From: Novosphingopyxis baekryungensis DSM 16222
GTDB lineage: Bacteria; Pseudomonadota; Alphaproteobacteria; Sphingomonadales; Sphingomonadaceae
DNA: 64,000 bases
Direction: 5' to 3'
Assembly: GCF_000420305.1 (NCBI RefSeq)
Contig: NZ_ATUR01000002.1
Span: 310,001 to 374,000, forward strand
Below are positions 8,986 through 18,900 of this stretch, piece by piece. A program made the position numbers and the translations under genes. Numbering within the stretch: position 1 is the stretch's first letter; every line of letters begins with the position of its first letter. The notes beneath the pieces were generated by a model. The model ran no database searches, had not been told where the DNA came from, and worked only from the letters and a program-made list of their open reading frames with translations.

Positions 8986-11900
8986 TTGTCCAAATCCACG
9001 CCCTATCCCGTGATCGATCCCTCTCCAGACGTGCCGCGCATGGAGGCAGACGTGCTGGAGTTCTGGAAAAACGAGAAGATTTTCGAGCGGTCGGTGGACG
9101 AGCGTCCGGCCGAGATTGATGGCGAAACCAACCAGTTCGTCTTTTACGACGGCCCGCCCTTTGCCAATGGTCTGCCGCATTATGGGCATATGGCGACGGG
9201 CTATGTGAAGGATCTGGTGCCGCGTTTCCGCACGATGCAGGGGCGGCGGGTCGAGCGGCGTTTCGGCTGGGATACGCACGGGCTGCCTGCCGAGATGGCG
9301 GCGGAGAAGGAACTCGGCATTTCCGGGCGTATCGCCATCCTCGATTACGGGATGGACAAGTTCAACGATTATTGCCGCGAGTCCGTGCTGCGCTACACCA
9401 ATGACTGGCAATATTATGTCGAGCGGATGGGCCGCTGGGTCGATTTCGAGAATGATTACAAGACCATGGACCCGACGTTCATGGAATCCGTGCTGTGGGC
9501 GTTCAAGACGCTCTACGACAAGGGGCTGGTCTATCGCGGCAGCCGCGTGGTGCCCTATAGCTGGGCAATGCAGACGCCGCTGTCCAATTTCGAGACGCGG
9601 CTGGATAACAGCTACCGGGAGCGGCAGGACCCGGCGCTCACCGTGCTGTTCAAGCTGAAGGAGCCGCTCAAGGATGGCAAGCCCGCGCATCTCGCCGCCT
9701 GGACCACCACGCCGTGGACATTGCCGTCCAACCTCGCGCTCGCGGTCGGCCCCAGCTTCGATTATGCGATCCTGGAGAAGGACGGCGAGCATGTCGTCGT
9801 CGCCGAGGCGCTGGTCGAGGCCTATGCCACCGAGCTGGAAGCCTATGAACAGGTCGGTAGCATCACCGGTGCGGAGCTGGCGGGCCGTTTCTACGAGCCG
9901 CTATTCCCCTTCTTTGCCGATGCCCAGAATGCGTTTCAGGTCTTCGCCGCCGATTATGTCACGCTGGAAAGCGGCACCGGCATCGTCCACACCGCGCCCG
10001 CCTTCGGTGAGGACGATATGGAGCTGGGCCGCGCCAACGGCCTGCCGCTGATCGCGCCGGTCGACGATCAGGGCAATTTCACATCCGAAGTGCCGCCCTA
10101 TCAGGGCATGAACATCTTCGATGCGAACAAGGACATCATCAAGGATCTGAAGGCGGATGGCGTTGTGCTGCGGCACGAAACCTATCTGCATAATTATCCG
10201 CACTGCTGGCGCACGGACACGCCGCTGATCTACAAGGCGATCGACGCCTGGTATGTCGAGGTGACGGCGTTCAAGGACCGGATGGTCGAGCTCAACCAGG
10301 GTATCGACTGGATTCCGGGGCATGTGAAGGACGGTCTGTTCGGTAACTGGCTGGAGAATGCGCGCGACTGGAATATCAGCCGCAACCGCTTCTGGGGTTG
10401 CCCCATCCCGGTGTGGATGAGCGACGATCCGCAATATCCGCGCATCGACGTCTATGGTTCGCTGGACCAGATCGAGGCCGATTTCGGCCGTCGCCCTGCC
10501 GATCTGCACCGCCCGCATATCGACGAGTTCACCCGCCCCAATCCGGACGACCCCACCGGCAAATCCACCATGCGCCGCGTGACCGAGGTGCTGGATGTCT
10601 GGTTCGACAGCGGATCGATGCCGTTCGCGCAGCTGCATTACCCGTTCGAGAATAAGGAGCAGTTCGAGGCGAACTTCCCGGCCGATTTCATCGTGGAATA
10701 TATGGCTCAGACCCGCGGCTGGTTCTACACGCTGATGGTGCTGTCCACCGCGCTGTTCGACAAGGCGCCGTTCAAGAGCGTGATCTGCCACGGCGTGGTG
10801 CTGGGCGAGGACAAGCAGAAGCTGTCCAAGCGGCTGCAGAATTATCCCGACCCGGTGGAAGTGCTGTCCGAATATGGCTCCGATGCGCTGCGCGTCTATA
10901 TGCTCAGCAGCTCACTTCTTTCGGGCGGCGATCTGATCATCCATTCGGATTCGCGCGGCGTGCAGGATGCGCTGCGCCGCACGATCCTGCCGCTGTGGAA
11001 CGCCACCTATTTCTTCACGCTCTACGCCAATGCCGATGGCTACAAGGCTGCGCTGCGTGCCGACAGCAAGGACGAGCATGACCGCTATATCCTGGCCAAG
11101 ACGCGCGAGCTAGTGGAGACGCTGACGGCGCGGCTGGAGGCGAACGATATTCCCGGTGCATATGCGCTGATCGGGCCGTTTCTCGAGGTGTCCAACAACT
11201 GGCACATCCGCCGCAACCGCGCGCGCTTCTGGGGCGCGGAAGTCACCGACGACAAGCGCGATGCCTTCGACACGCTCTACACCATGCTGGTGACGGTGAG
11301 CCAGGCGCTCGCGCCGCTGATGCCGTTCGTGACGGAAACCATTTATCGTGGGCTGACCGGCGAGACATCGGTGCATCTGGCCAGCTGGCCAGATGTGTCC
11401 GCCTTCCCGCAGGAGGTGGATCTGATCCGCGACATGGATCTGGCGCGCGATGTGTGCGGGGCCGGGCTGTCCACGCGCGTGCGCCAGCAGATCCGCCTGC
11501 GCCAGCCGCTGCGGCAGATGACCATCGCCCATCCCGAGGTCGATCGCCTGCGGCCGTTCGCGGATACCATCGCGGACGAGCTCAATATCAAGACGCTCGC
11601 CTTCGAGACGGACCCGACATCGGTTGGCGATCTGGTGCTCAAGATCGATCCGCGCCGCATCGGCAAGCAGCTGGGGCCGAAGATGAAGGACGTCATCACC
11701 GCCTCCAAGAAGGGCGAATGGACACGGCGCGACGATGGCATCGTGGAGATTGCCGGCGTGGAAATTGGCGAGGAGGATTATGATCTGCGCGTCACGACCT
11801 CCAACGAGCAGCAGGATGCGCAGATGTTCGACGGTGGGCGCGGCACCGTAGTGCTCGATCTGGAATTGGACGACGATCTGCGGGACGAGGCGCGGGCGCG

Positions 11901-12138
11901 CGATTTCGTGCGCCATGTGCAGGACAGCCGAAAGGCCGCCGGGCTGGACGTGTCGGACCGTATCGTGATCCGCGCCGAGGCGGAGGGCGATCTCGCCCGC
12001 GCGCTGGAAACCCACCGCGACTATGTGCTGGGTGAGACGCTGGGCAACGCGCTCAACATCGGCGATCCGGGGGTTAGCGCCGAAGCGTTCCAGATTGACG
12101 GTGAGACCACCAGGATCAGCGTGGAGCGTGCCAGCTGA
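8986..12138 (+). CDS. ileS: Isoleucyl-tRNA synthetase, IleS2 (eukaryote-like) type
   Basis: Class I synthetase charging tRNA-Ile. The protein is 1050 residues, longer than the 930-960 of the common bacterial form. The ATP-site HIGH motif is H65-Y-G-H68 and the KMSKS loop is K612-L-S-K-R616. RRFGWDTHGLPAEM and NYPDPVEVL are marks of the IleS2/eukaryote-like clade also seen in Rickettsia. No C-terminal Cys-rich zinc finger of the IleS1 type is present. The TTG at 8986 is taken as start because the family N-terminus (YPVIDPSPDVPRMEADVLEFW) begins there; the next in-frame ATG at 9040 would cut it. No strong Shine-Dalgarno is seen. No second ileS occurs in the window. Confidence 0.95.
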   Translation: MSKSTPYPVIDPSPDVPRMEADVLEFWKNEKIFERSVDERPAEIDGETNQFVFYDGPPFANGLPHYGHMATGYVKDLVPRFRTMQGRRVERRFGWDTHGLPAEMAAEKELGISGRIAILDYGMDKFNDYCRESVLRYTNDWQYYVERMGRWVDFENDYKTMDPTFMESVLWAFKTLYDKGLVYRGSRVVPYSWAMQTPLSNFETRLDNSYRERQDPALTVLFKLKEPLKDGKPAHLAAWTTTPWTLPSNLALAVGPSFDYAILEKDGEHVVVAEALVEAYATELEAYEQVGSITGAELAGRFYEPLFPFFADAQNAFQVFAADYVTLESGTGIVHTAPAFGEDDMELGRANGLPLIAPVDDQGNFTSEVPPYQGMNIFDANKDIIKDLKADGVVLRHETYLHNYPHCWRTDTPLIYKAIDAWYVEVTAFKDRMVELNQGIDWIPGHVKDGLFGNWLENARDWNISRNRFWGCPIPVWMSDDPQYPRIDVYGSLDQIEADFGRRPADLHRPHIDEFTRPNPDDPTGKSTMRRVTEVLDVWFDSGSMPFAQLHYPFENKEQFEANFPADFIVEYMAQTRGWFYTLMVLSTALFDKAPFKSVICHGVVLGEDKQKLSKRLQNYPDPVEVLSEYGSDALRVYMLSSSLLSGGDLIIHSDSRGVQDALRRTILPLWNATYFFTLYANADGYKAALRADSKDEHDRYILAKTRELVETLTARLEANDIPGAYALIGPFLEVSNNWHIRRNRARFWGAEVTDDKRDAFDTLYTMLVTVSQALAPLMPFVTETIYRGLTGETSVHLASWPDVSAFPQEVDLIRDMDLARDVCGAGLSTRVRQQIRLRQPLRQMTIAHPEVDRLRPFADTIADELNIKTLAFETDPTSVGDLVLKIDPRRIGKQLGPKMKDVITASKKGEWTRRDDGIVEIAGVEIGEEDYDLRVTTSNEQQDAQMFDGGRGTVVLDLELDDDLRDEARARDFVRHVQDSRKAAGLDVSDRIVIRAEAEGDLARALETHRDYVLGETLGNALNIGDPGVSAEAFQIDGETTRISVERAS

Positions 12139-12330
12139 CCGGCATGGGTGAAACGTCGATAACAGCCTAAAAACAAGGCCTTAAACGGGTGTCCGCCGCT
12201 GCCAAGCGGCTGGGCTTAACCTATGCTGCATTGCAACCAAAAGCGTCTGTCATGCATTGTTAGGGCACCTGGTCTGGAACGCGCATAGGCGCGAAACGGG
12301 CCGGGCCCTTCACATAGGAACGGGCCTGAC

Positions 12331-14592
12331 ATGATCGACGCGCAAGCTCCCATCAAGCCTCGGATCGGGCATATCGCCCTGATCGGCAATGCTTTGCCCC
12401 GCCGCTGCGGCCTGGCGACCTTCACCAGCGACACCGCCAATGCGGTCCGCAGCGCCTTTCCGGACATAAGGCTCGATCATTATGCGATGGATGACGGCAC
12501 CGGCATCGCCTATGCGGACGACGTGCATGCCATCCCGATGCATGCGCGCGCCGCCTATGGCGAGGCCGGGCGCGCGATTGGCCGGTCTGGCGCGGACATG
12601 CTTTGGATCCAGCATGAATATGGCATCTATGGCGGGGCGGCTGGCGACTATCTGCTGGACCTGATCGATGCGGTGTCGATCCCCATCGTCACCACCTTGC
12701 ACACCCTTCTGGAAAATCCGTCCGCCGACGAACGGCGCGTGCTGAACAGGCTGATCGCGCGCTCGTCCAAGCTGATCGTGATGGCCGACAAGGGGCGTAC
12801 CATTTTGAAGGACATCTTCGATGTGCCGGCTGGCATGATTGAGGTGATCCCGCATGGCGTGCCGGACCGCGCCTTCGTCGACCCGGAAGAGATGAAGCCG
12901 CGTTTTGATCTTGCCGGTCGCAAGGTCATCCTCACCTTCGGTCTGCTGGCGCCGGACAAGGGCATTGAGACGATGATCTCGGCCATGCCCGCCATCGTCG
13001 CGGACCATCCCGATGCGCTCTATATCGTGCTGGGCGCGACCCACCCCAATCTGAAACGCCATGAGGGCGAAGCCTATCGCGAAAAACTGGTCGCGCTCGG
13101 GGCGTCGCTGGGCGTCTCCGCGCAGCTGCGCTTCATCGACGCCTTTGTCGATACGCCCGATCTGCTCGACTGGCTGCAGGCCGCCGATGTGTATGTGACG
13201 CCCTATCTGAAAGAGGGTCAGATCACGTCCGGCACGTTGAGCTATGCCGTCAGCATGGGCAAGCCGGTGGTCTCCACGCCCTATGTCCATGCGCGCGAGA
13301 TCCTGGCCGGAGAGCATGGCCTGTTGGTGGATTTTGGCGACAGCAAGGGACTGGCGAGCGAAGTCTCGCGCCTGCTGGGCGATGAGGAGGCCAGGTTGCG
13401 CCTGGCCCATCGCGCCTATTCGCTGGGCCGGACGATGGTCTGGGAGCGGATGGCTCACCGGGCCATCGGCTTCTTCGAAGAGATTGCGCGGGCCAAACGC
13501 ATCCGGCTCGTCACGCCGATGACTGCCGATTATCTTGCGCCAGACCCCGCTGCGGTTCTGCGCATGAGCGATGCCACCGGCATGCTGCAGCACGGGCTCT
13601 ATTCCGTGCCGGACCGTGACCATGGCTATTGTCTGGACGACAATGCGCGCGCGCTGATCCTGATGTGCCGCCTGCCCGAAATGGATCCCGATGACCGGGC
13701 GCACTGGACCAATGTCTACGCCGCCTTTCTGCAGCATGCCTGGAATGGCGATGCCAAGCTGTTTCGCAACTTCATGGGGTTTGACCGGCGCTGGCTGGAA
13801 CGCGAAGGTTCCGAAGACAGCAGCGGGCGGGGCGTCTGGGCGCTGGGCGTGGCGGCGCTGGAAGCGGCTGAACCGCGTCACCGCGAATGGGCGGCCTGGC
13901 TGTACGATCAGGCTGCGCCCTCGCTTGGCCATGTCGGCTCTCCGCGGGCGATGGCGTTCGTCATGCTGGGCGCGGCGGCCATGGCGCAGGTCAAGCGGGG
14001 GCATGATATCTCCACCGACCTGCTGAACCGCTTCGGTGACGAGCTGCTGCGGTTGCTGGAGGCTACGCGCCGGCCGGACTGGCCCTGGTTCGAAGCGATG
14101 CTGGCTTATGACAATGCGCGCCTGCCAGAGGCCCTGATCCGCGCGGGCATGGTGCTGGGGCGGCAGGATTATGTCGATTGCGGGCTGGAGACGCTGGACT
14201 GGATCCTGGCGCAGCAACATGCGCCCGAGGGCCATTTCCGCGCCATTGGTTCGGATAGCTTCGGCCGCCAGTTCCAGGCCCCGCAACGCTTCGACCAGCA
14301 ACCGCTGGAAGCGCAGGCGGTGATCGACGCCTGTCTCGCCGCGCATGATGCAACCGGCCAGACGCGCTGGGCAGAGGCGGCGCATCGCGCTTATCGCTGG
14401 TTTCTGGGGGACAATGATCTGGGCCTGATGGTGGCCAGTCCGGGCGATCAGAGCTGTCATGACGGTCTGATGCCGACGGGGCTGAACCGCAACCAGGGCG
14501 CGGAATCCATTCTGGCGCTGCAGCTGTCCAGCTGCGCCATTGCGCGCCTGCCATCGGTCTCCAGCCAGCCGGAAAATGCGCAGGTGGCGTAA
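12331..14592 (+). CDS. GT4-type glycosyltransferase with C-terminal helical toroid domain
   Basis: 753-residue fusion. Residues 1-400 are a GT-B glycosyltransferase of the GT4 type: N-terminal IGNALPRRCGLATFT, WIQHEYGIYGG near 92, IPHGV near 170, LTFGLLAPDKGIE near 207, and the nucleotide-sugar site EGQITSGTLSYAVSMGKP near 293. Residues 420-753 look like an (alpha/alpha)6 toroid, with HGYCLDDNARAL and repeated helix pairs, as in sugar-active enzymes. Such GT-toroid proteins are often paired with GH130 enzymes, as here (next gene, 41 bases away). The donor and acceptor are unknown; a mannose-containing glycan is suggested by the partner. No signal peptide, so probably cytosolic. Confidence 0.8.
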   Translation: MIDAQAPIKPRIGHIALIGNALPRRCGLATFTSDTANAVRSAFPDIRLDHYAMDDGTGIAYADDVHAIPMHARAAYGEAGRAIGRSGADMLWIQHEYGIYGGAAGDYLLDLIDAVSIPIVTTLHTLLENPSADERRVLNRLIARSSKLIVMADKGRTILKDIFDVPAGMIEVIPHGVPDRAFVDPEEMKPRFDLAGRKVILTFGLLAPDKGIETMISAMPAIVADHPDALYIVLGATHPNLKRHEGEAYREKLVALGASLGVSAQLRFIDAFVDTPDLLDWLQAADVYVTPYLKEGQITSGTLSYAVSMGKPVVSTPYVHAREILAGEHGLLVDFGDSKGLASEVSRLLGDEEARLRLAHRAYSLGRTMVWERMAHRAIGFFEEIARAKRIRLVTPMTADYLAPDPAAVLRMSDATGMLQHGLYSVPDRDHGYCLDDNARALILMCRLPEMDPDDRAHWTNVYAAFLQHAWNGDAKLFRNFMGFDRRWLEREGSEDSSGRGVWALGVAALEAAEPRHREWAAWLYDQAAPSLGHVGSPRAMAFVMLGAAAMAQVKRGHDISTDLLNRFGDELLRLLEATRRPDWPWFEAMLAYDNARLPEALIRAGMVLGRQDYVDCGLETLDWILAQQHAPEGHFRAIGSDSFGRQFQAPQRFDQQPLEAQAVIDACLAAHDATGQTRWAEAAHRAYRWFLGDNDLGLMVASPGDQSCHDGLMPTGLNRNQGAESILALQLSSCAIARLPSVSSQPENAQVA

Positions 14593-14633
14593 TAGTCATT
14601 GAGATTGCGGCGCGCAGTCTCCAAGCGGGGGCC

Positions 14634-15917
14634 ATGTTGGACACCCATAATCATCCGCTGCGCCTCTATGCCGATCCGTCGCGCGTGGTGGTCCGTCCCT
14701 TCCACCTCGCCTGGCAGGCCAAGGGCCTGTCGATGAGCCGATCCGAACGGCTGGTGTCCGAAGTGCTGGAGATGGACGAGCGCGAGGCGCAGAAGCAGCT
14801 GGCCGCCGTATTGAAGGATTTCGAGCCGCGCCATTGGCAGACGCGCCGCGTGTTCATGTCCCGCTTTGAGGAGATTGACGCCCAGATGGAAGCGCCGATG
14901 GGCGATATCGGCGACACCAAGCGGCAGCTGATCGGTGCCTATTTCTGCCACGAATACAGCTATGCCGCCGCCGCCATCATGAACCCCAGCGTGGTGCCGC
15001 ATTTTGACCAGACCGGCATGCCCAAAGGGTCCATCCGGTTCATCATGTCGCTGCGCACGGTGGGCGAGGGGCATATCAGCTCCGTCGCTTTTCGCGAGGG
15101 CATCGCCACCGACGATGGCAAGCTGAAGCTTGCGCCCGAACCGCCGTTCGCCACCGCCGCCGATACGGCAACGGGCGAAGAGGAAATTCCCGAAGGTCCC
15201 GTCACCGTGCTGCGCCACCGCGACAGCACCCTGTCCGGCACCGTGATCTTTCCCATCACCGATGCGCAGCGCAATGGGCTGGAAGATCTGCGGCTGGTGC
15301 AGTTCACCCATGATGATGGCAGCATGGAGTGGTTGGGCACCTATACCGCCTATTCGGGGCGCGAGATCCAGTCCGAGCTTCTACGCACGCATGACTGGCG
15401 CGAATTTCATCTGCGCCCGATCGCCGGCGCGGCCTCGCGCAATAAAGGCATTGCCCTGTTCCCGCGCAAGATCGGCAACCGCTATATGGCAATCGGCCGG
15501 CAGGACGGGGAAAATCTGTTCCTGCTGCAATCGGACTCGCTGGAACATTGGGATGGCGGCGAAAAGCTGCTGGCCCCCAAATACCCATGGGAGTTCGTGC
15601 AGATCGGCAATTGCGGATCGCCGATCGAGCTGGACGAAGGCTGGCTGCTGCTTACCCATGGCGTGGGTGCGATGCGCAAATATTCAATCGGTGCTGTGCT
15701 GCTGGACAAGGATGATCCATCCAAGGTCATCGCACGGTCCAGCGAACCCATCCTGGCCGCAGCGGATGCGGACCGGGAGGGGTATGTGCCCAATGTGGTC
15801 TATACCTGCGGCGCAATGCGGATCGGCGATCTGCTATTCCTGCCCTATGGCATTGCCGACAGTTCGGTCGCCTTCGCCTTCGTGCCGATCACCGAGCTGC
15901 TGGCCCGCCTGAAATAG
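14634..15917 (+). CDS. GH130-family glycoside phosphorylase/hydrolase
   Basis: 427-residue five-bladed-propeller enzyme of the GH130 type, a family acting on beta-mannosides by phosphorolysis or hydrolysis. Evidence: FMSRFEEIDAQ, AAAIMNPSVVPHFDQ, NGLEDLRLVQF, SRNKGIALFPRKIGNRYM, IGNCGSPIELDEGWLLLTHGVG and the end PYGIADSSVAFAF. Asp in the GLEDLRLV segment matches the catalytic region. It lacks a signal peptide and sits 41 bases after the GT-toroid gene, so the two probably form one operon. Whether it is a phosphorylase or a beta-1,2-mannosidase, and the direction in vivo, cannot be told from reading. Confidence 0.85.
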   Translation: MLDTHNHPLRLYADPSRVVVRPFHLAWQAKGLSMSRSERLVSEVLEMDEREAQKQLAAVLKDFEPRHWQTRRVFMSRFEEIDAQMEAPMGDIGDTKRQLIGAYFCHEYSYAAAAIMNPSVVPHFDQTGMPKGSIRFIMSLRTVGEGHISSVAFREGIATDDGKLKLAPEPPFATAADTATGEEEIPEGPVTVLRHRDSTLSGTVIFPITDAQRNGLEDLRLVQFTHDDGSMEWLGTYTAYSGREIQSELLRTHDWREFHLRPIAGAASRNKGIALFPRKIGNRYMAIGRQDGENLFLLQSDSLEHWDGGEKLLAPKYPWEFVQIGNCGSPIELDEGWLLLTHGVGAMRKYSIGAVLLDKDDPSKVIARSSEPILAAADADREGYVPNVVYTCGAMRIGDLLFLPYGIADSSVAFAFVPITELLARLK

Positions 15918-15998
15918 CACCCCGCGCCCGCCAATGCCTGCTTGCGGTGATACAGGCCTGCGCTACGGTGCGGGCCAAATATCACAGGGAGAGTTGTT

Positions 15999-18900
15999 TT
16001 GAACTATGCGCTGACCGGCGTTCTCGCCGCGCTTCTCGTTACCCCCGCCTTTGCCCAGGAATATGGGCCGACCCCGCCACTCGAACAGACCGAGGCGCCG
16101 GAAGACGAGATCATCTCCAGCGAGAACAATGATGAGGATGCCGGGCAGCTGCCGCAATCCGGCGAGACGCCTGCACCGGTCGCCACGCAGGGCGTATCGA
16201 GTGACACTGCCGCCAGCGATGATTGGGATATTTCCAGCCCGCCGGGCTTTCAGTTCAGCCAGGCCGCCATCAATGTGGACGAGGGCAGCTGGATCGATGT
16301 CGATGTGAGCCCGGATGGCGGCACCATCGCCTTTTCGCTGCTGGGCGATATCTACACCATGCCGATGGGCGGCGGCACGCCGACGCGCATATCCGAAGGC
16401 CTGGCCTGGGAAGTGCAGCCGCGCTTCTCCCCCGACGGCAGCCGCATCGCCTTTACCTCGGATAGGGGCGGTGGGGACAATATCTGGATCATGAACGCCA
16501 ATGGCGCGGACAAGCGGCAGGTGACGGACGAGGATTTCCGTCTGCTCAACCAGCCCAGCTGGTCGCCCGATGGGCAATATATCGTCGCCAAGAAGCATTT
16601 CACCACGGGCCGCTCGCTCGGCACCGGTGAGATATGGCTCTATCATGTTTCGGGCGGCGGCGGCGTGCAGCTGGTCGAGCGGCCCAGCGAGCAATGGCAG
16701 AAGGAACTGGGCGAGCCGGTGTACGCGCCGGACGGCGATGCCATTTACTATACCAAGAACGTCACGTCCGGCCCGATCTTCGAATATGCGCAGGATTCGA
16801 ACACCGATCTGTTCGATATCTTGCGCTACGATCTGGAAAGCGGGGAGACGACCACCGCGATCGGTGGGCTGGGCGGCTCGGTCCGTCCGCAGCCCTCGCC
16901 CGATGGCCAGCGCATCGCCTTCGTGCGGCGGGAGGATGGCAAGTCCAAGCTCTGGGTCAAGGACCTGACCTCCGGCGCGGTGCGCGAGATTTACGGCGAT
17001 CTCGACCGCGACGTTCAGGAAACCTGGGCGGTGACCGGCGTCTATCCCAATATGGCCTGGACGCCCGATAGCCGTTCGATCGTCTTCTGGGCGGGCGGCA
17101 AAATCCGGCGGATCGATGCCGATGGCGGCAATGCGGCGGTGATCCCGTTCCGCGTGAACGACAGCCGCAGCGTGGCCAAGGCGCCGCATCCGGTCATCCC
17201 GGTCGGGCCGGACAGCTTCACCGCCAAGATGCCGCGTTTCGCCGAAGTCTCGCCGGATGGCCGACGCGTGGTGTTCGAGAGCCTCGGCAAGCTCTACGTC
17301 AAGGACATGGGCAGCGGTGCGCCGCGCCGCCTGACCAACGCAGACGATGCCAGCCGGGAGCTGTTCCCGAGCTGGAGCCGCGACGGATCGCGTATCGCCT
17401 ATGTACGCTGGACCGACAGCGATCTCGGCACCATCCGTACTATCGCATCGGGTGGCGGCGGCGACCGCGCGGTAACCAGCCAGCCGGGTCATTATGCCCG
17501 CCCGCATTTCTCGCCGGATGGCGATATGATCGTGTTCGAAAAGCATGAAGGCGGCTATCTGACCGCGCCGGAATGGTCAGAAAATCCCGGCGTCTACACC
17601 GTCGCCACCTCGGGCGGGACGCCCAGGCTGATCAACCGGGACAGCGCGCGCGGTCAGTTCGGCACGCGCAGTGATCGCATCTTCATGATCGATCGTTCGG
17701 CGGACAAGACCGAGCTGCTGAGCACCGATCTGAACGGACAGGACAAACGCGTCCACGCCAGCGGTGATCTGATCAATGATTTCGCCGTGGCGCCGAATGG
17801 CCAATATTTGGCCTTCCGCCAGAATTACGAAGCCTTTGTCGCGCCGATCCTGCCGGGCGGGCAGAATGTTTCGCTATCGCCCGATACCAAGGCGTTGCCG
17901 GTGATCAAGGTGAGCGAAGGCGGCGCGGACTATATCCATTTCGAGGGCAATGGCGCGCGCGTCCACTGGTCCATGGGGCCGATGCTATACAGCGCGGACA
18001 TGCGCAGCATCTTCCCCACCGCGCCGCTGGCGGAGGGGCAGAAGCGGCCGCCTTTCATTGCGCCCAGCAGCGGCGTGTCGCTGGCGCGCAACGTGCAGGC
18101 GGACAAGCATCAGGGCCGCGTCGCACTGGTCGGCGCGCGGATCGTGACGATGGCCGGTGACGGCGGCGGGGTGATCGAGAACGGCACCGTGCTGATCGAG
18201 GGCGATCGGATCGCCGCGATCGGACCGGCCGGCGCCGTACAGGTGCCGGCTGGCACGACGACGGTGGATGTGACGGGCAAGGTTATCGTTCCCGGTTATG
18301 TCGATGCGCATGCCCATGGTCCACAGGGCACGGACGAGCTGGTGCCGCAGCAGAACTGGTCTGCCATCCAGAATCTGGCGCTCGGCACCACCACGATCCA
18401 CGACCCGTCCAGCACGGCGAGCGAGATCTTCGTGGCATCGGAAATGCAGCAGGCCGGCCAGCTGCTCGCCCCGCGCATCTTCTCGACCGGGGAGGTGGTT
18501 TACGGGGCCAAGGCCTATGGGGTTTATGCCGATATCCAGAATTACGACGATGCCCTGGCGCATGTCCGCCGCCTGAAGGCGCAAGGCGGACATTCGGTGA
18601 AGAACTACAACCAGCCCCGCCGCGAACAGCGCCAGATGGTTGTTGCCGCCAGCCGCGCGGAAAACATGCTCGTGGTGGCCGAGGGTGGCTCGCTGTTCGG
18701 CATGGACATGAACCTGGTGGCCGACGGCAACAGCACGCTGGAGCATAACATCCCGCTGGAGACCTATTATGAGGACGTGCTCCAGATGTTCAGCCAGAGC
18801 GACACCAACAATACGCCCACCCTGGTGGTGACCTATGGCGGTCTGGCCGGCGATCCCTATTGGCGGCAGGCGATGAATATCTACGAGCATCCGCTGCTCA

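Noticed and set aside
12193-12208. GCCGCT...AGCGGC hairpin after ileS
   Set aside because: No T run follows and it is short; too weak to call a terminator.
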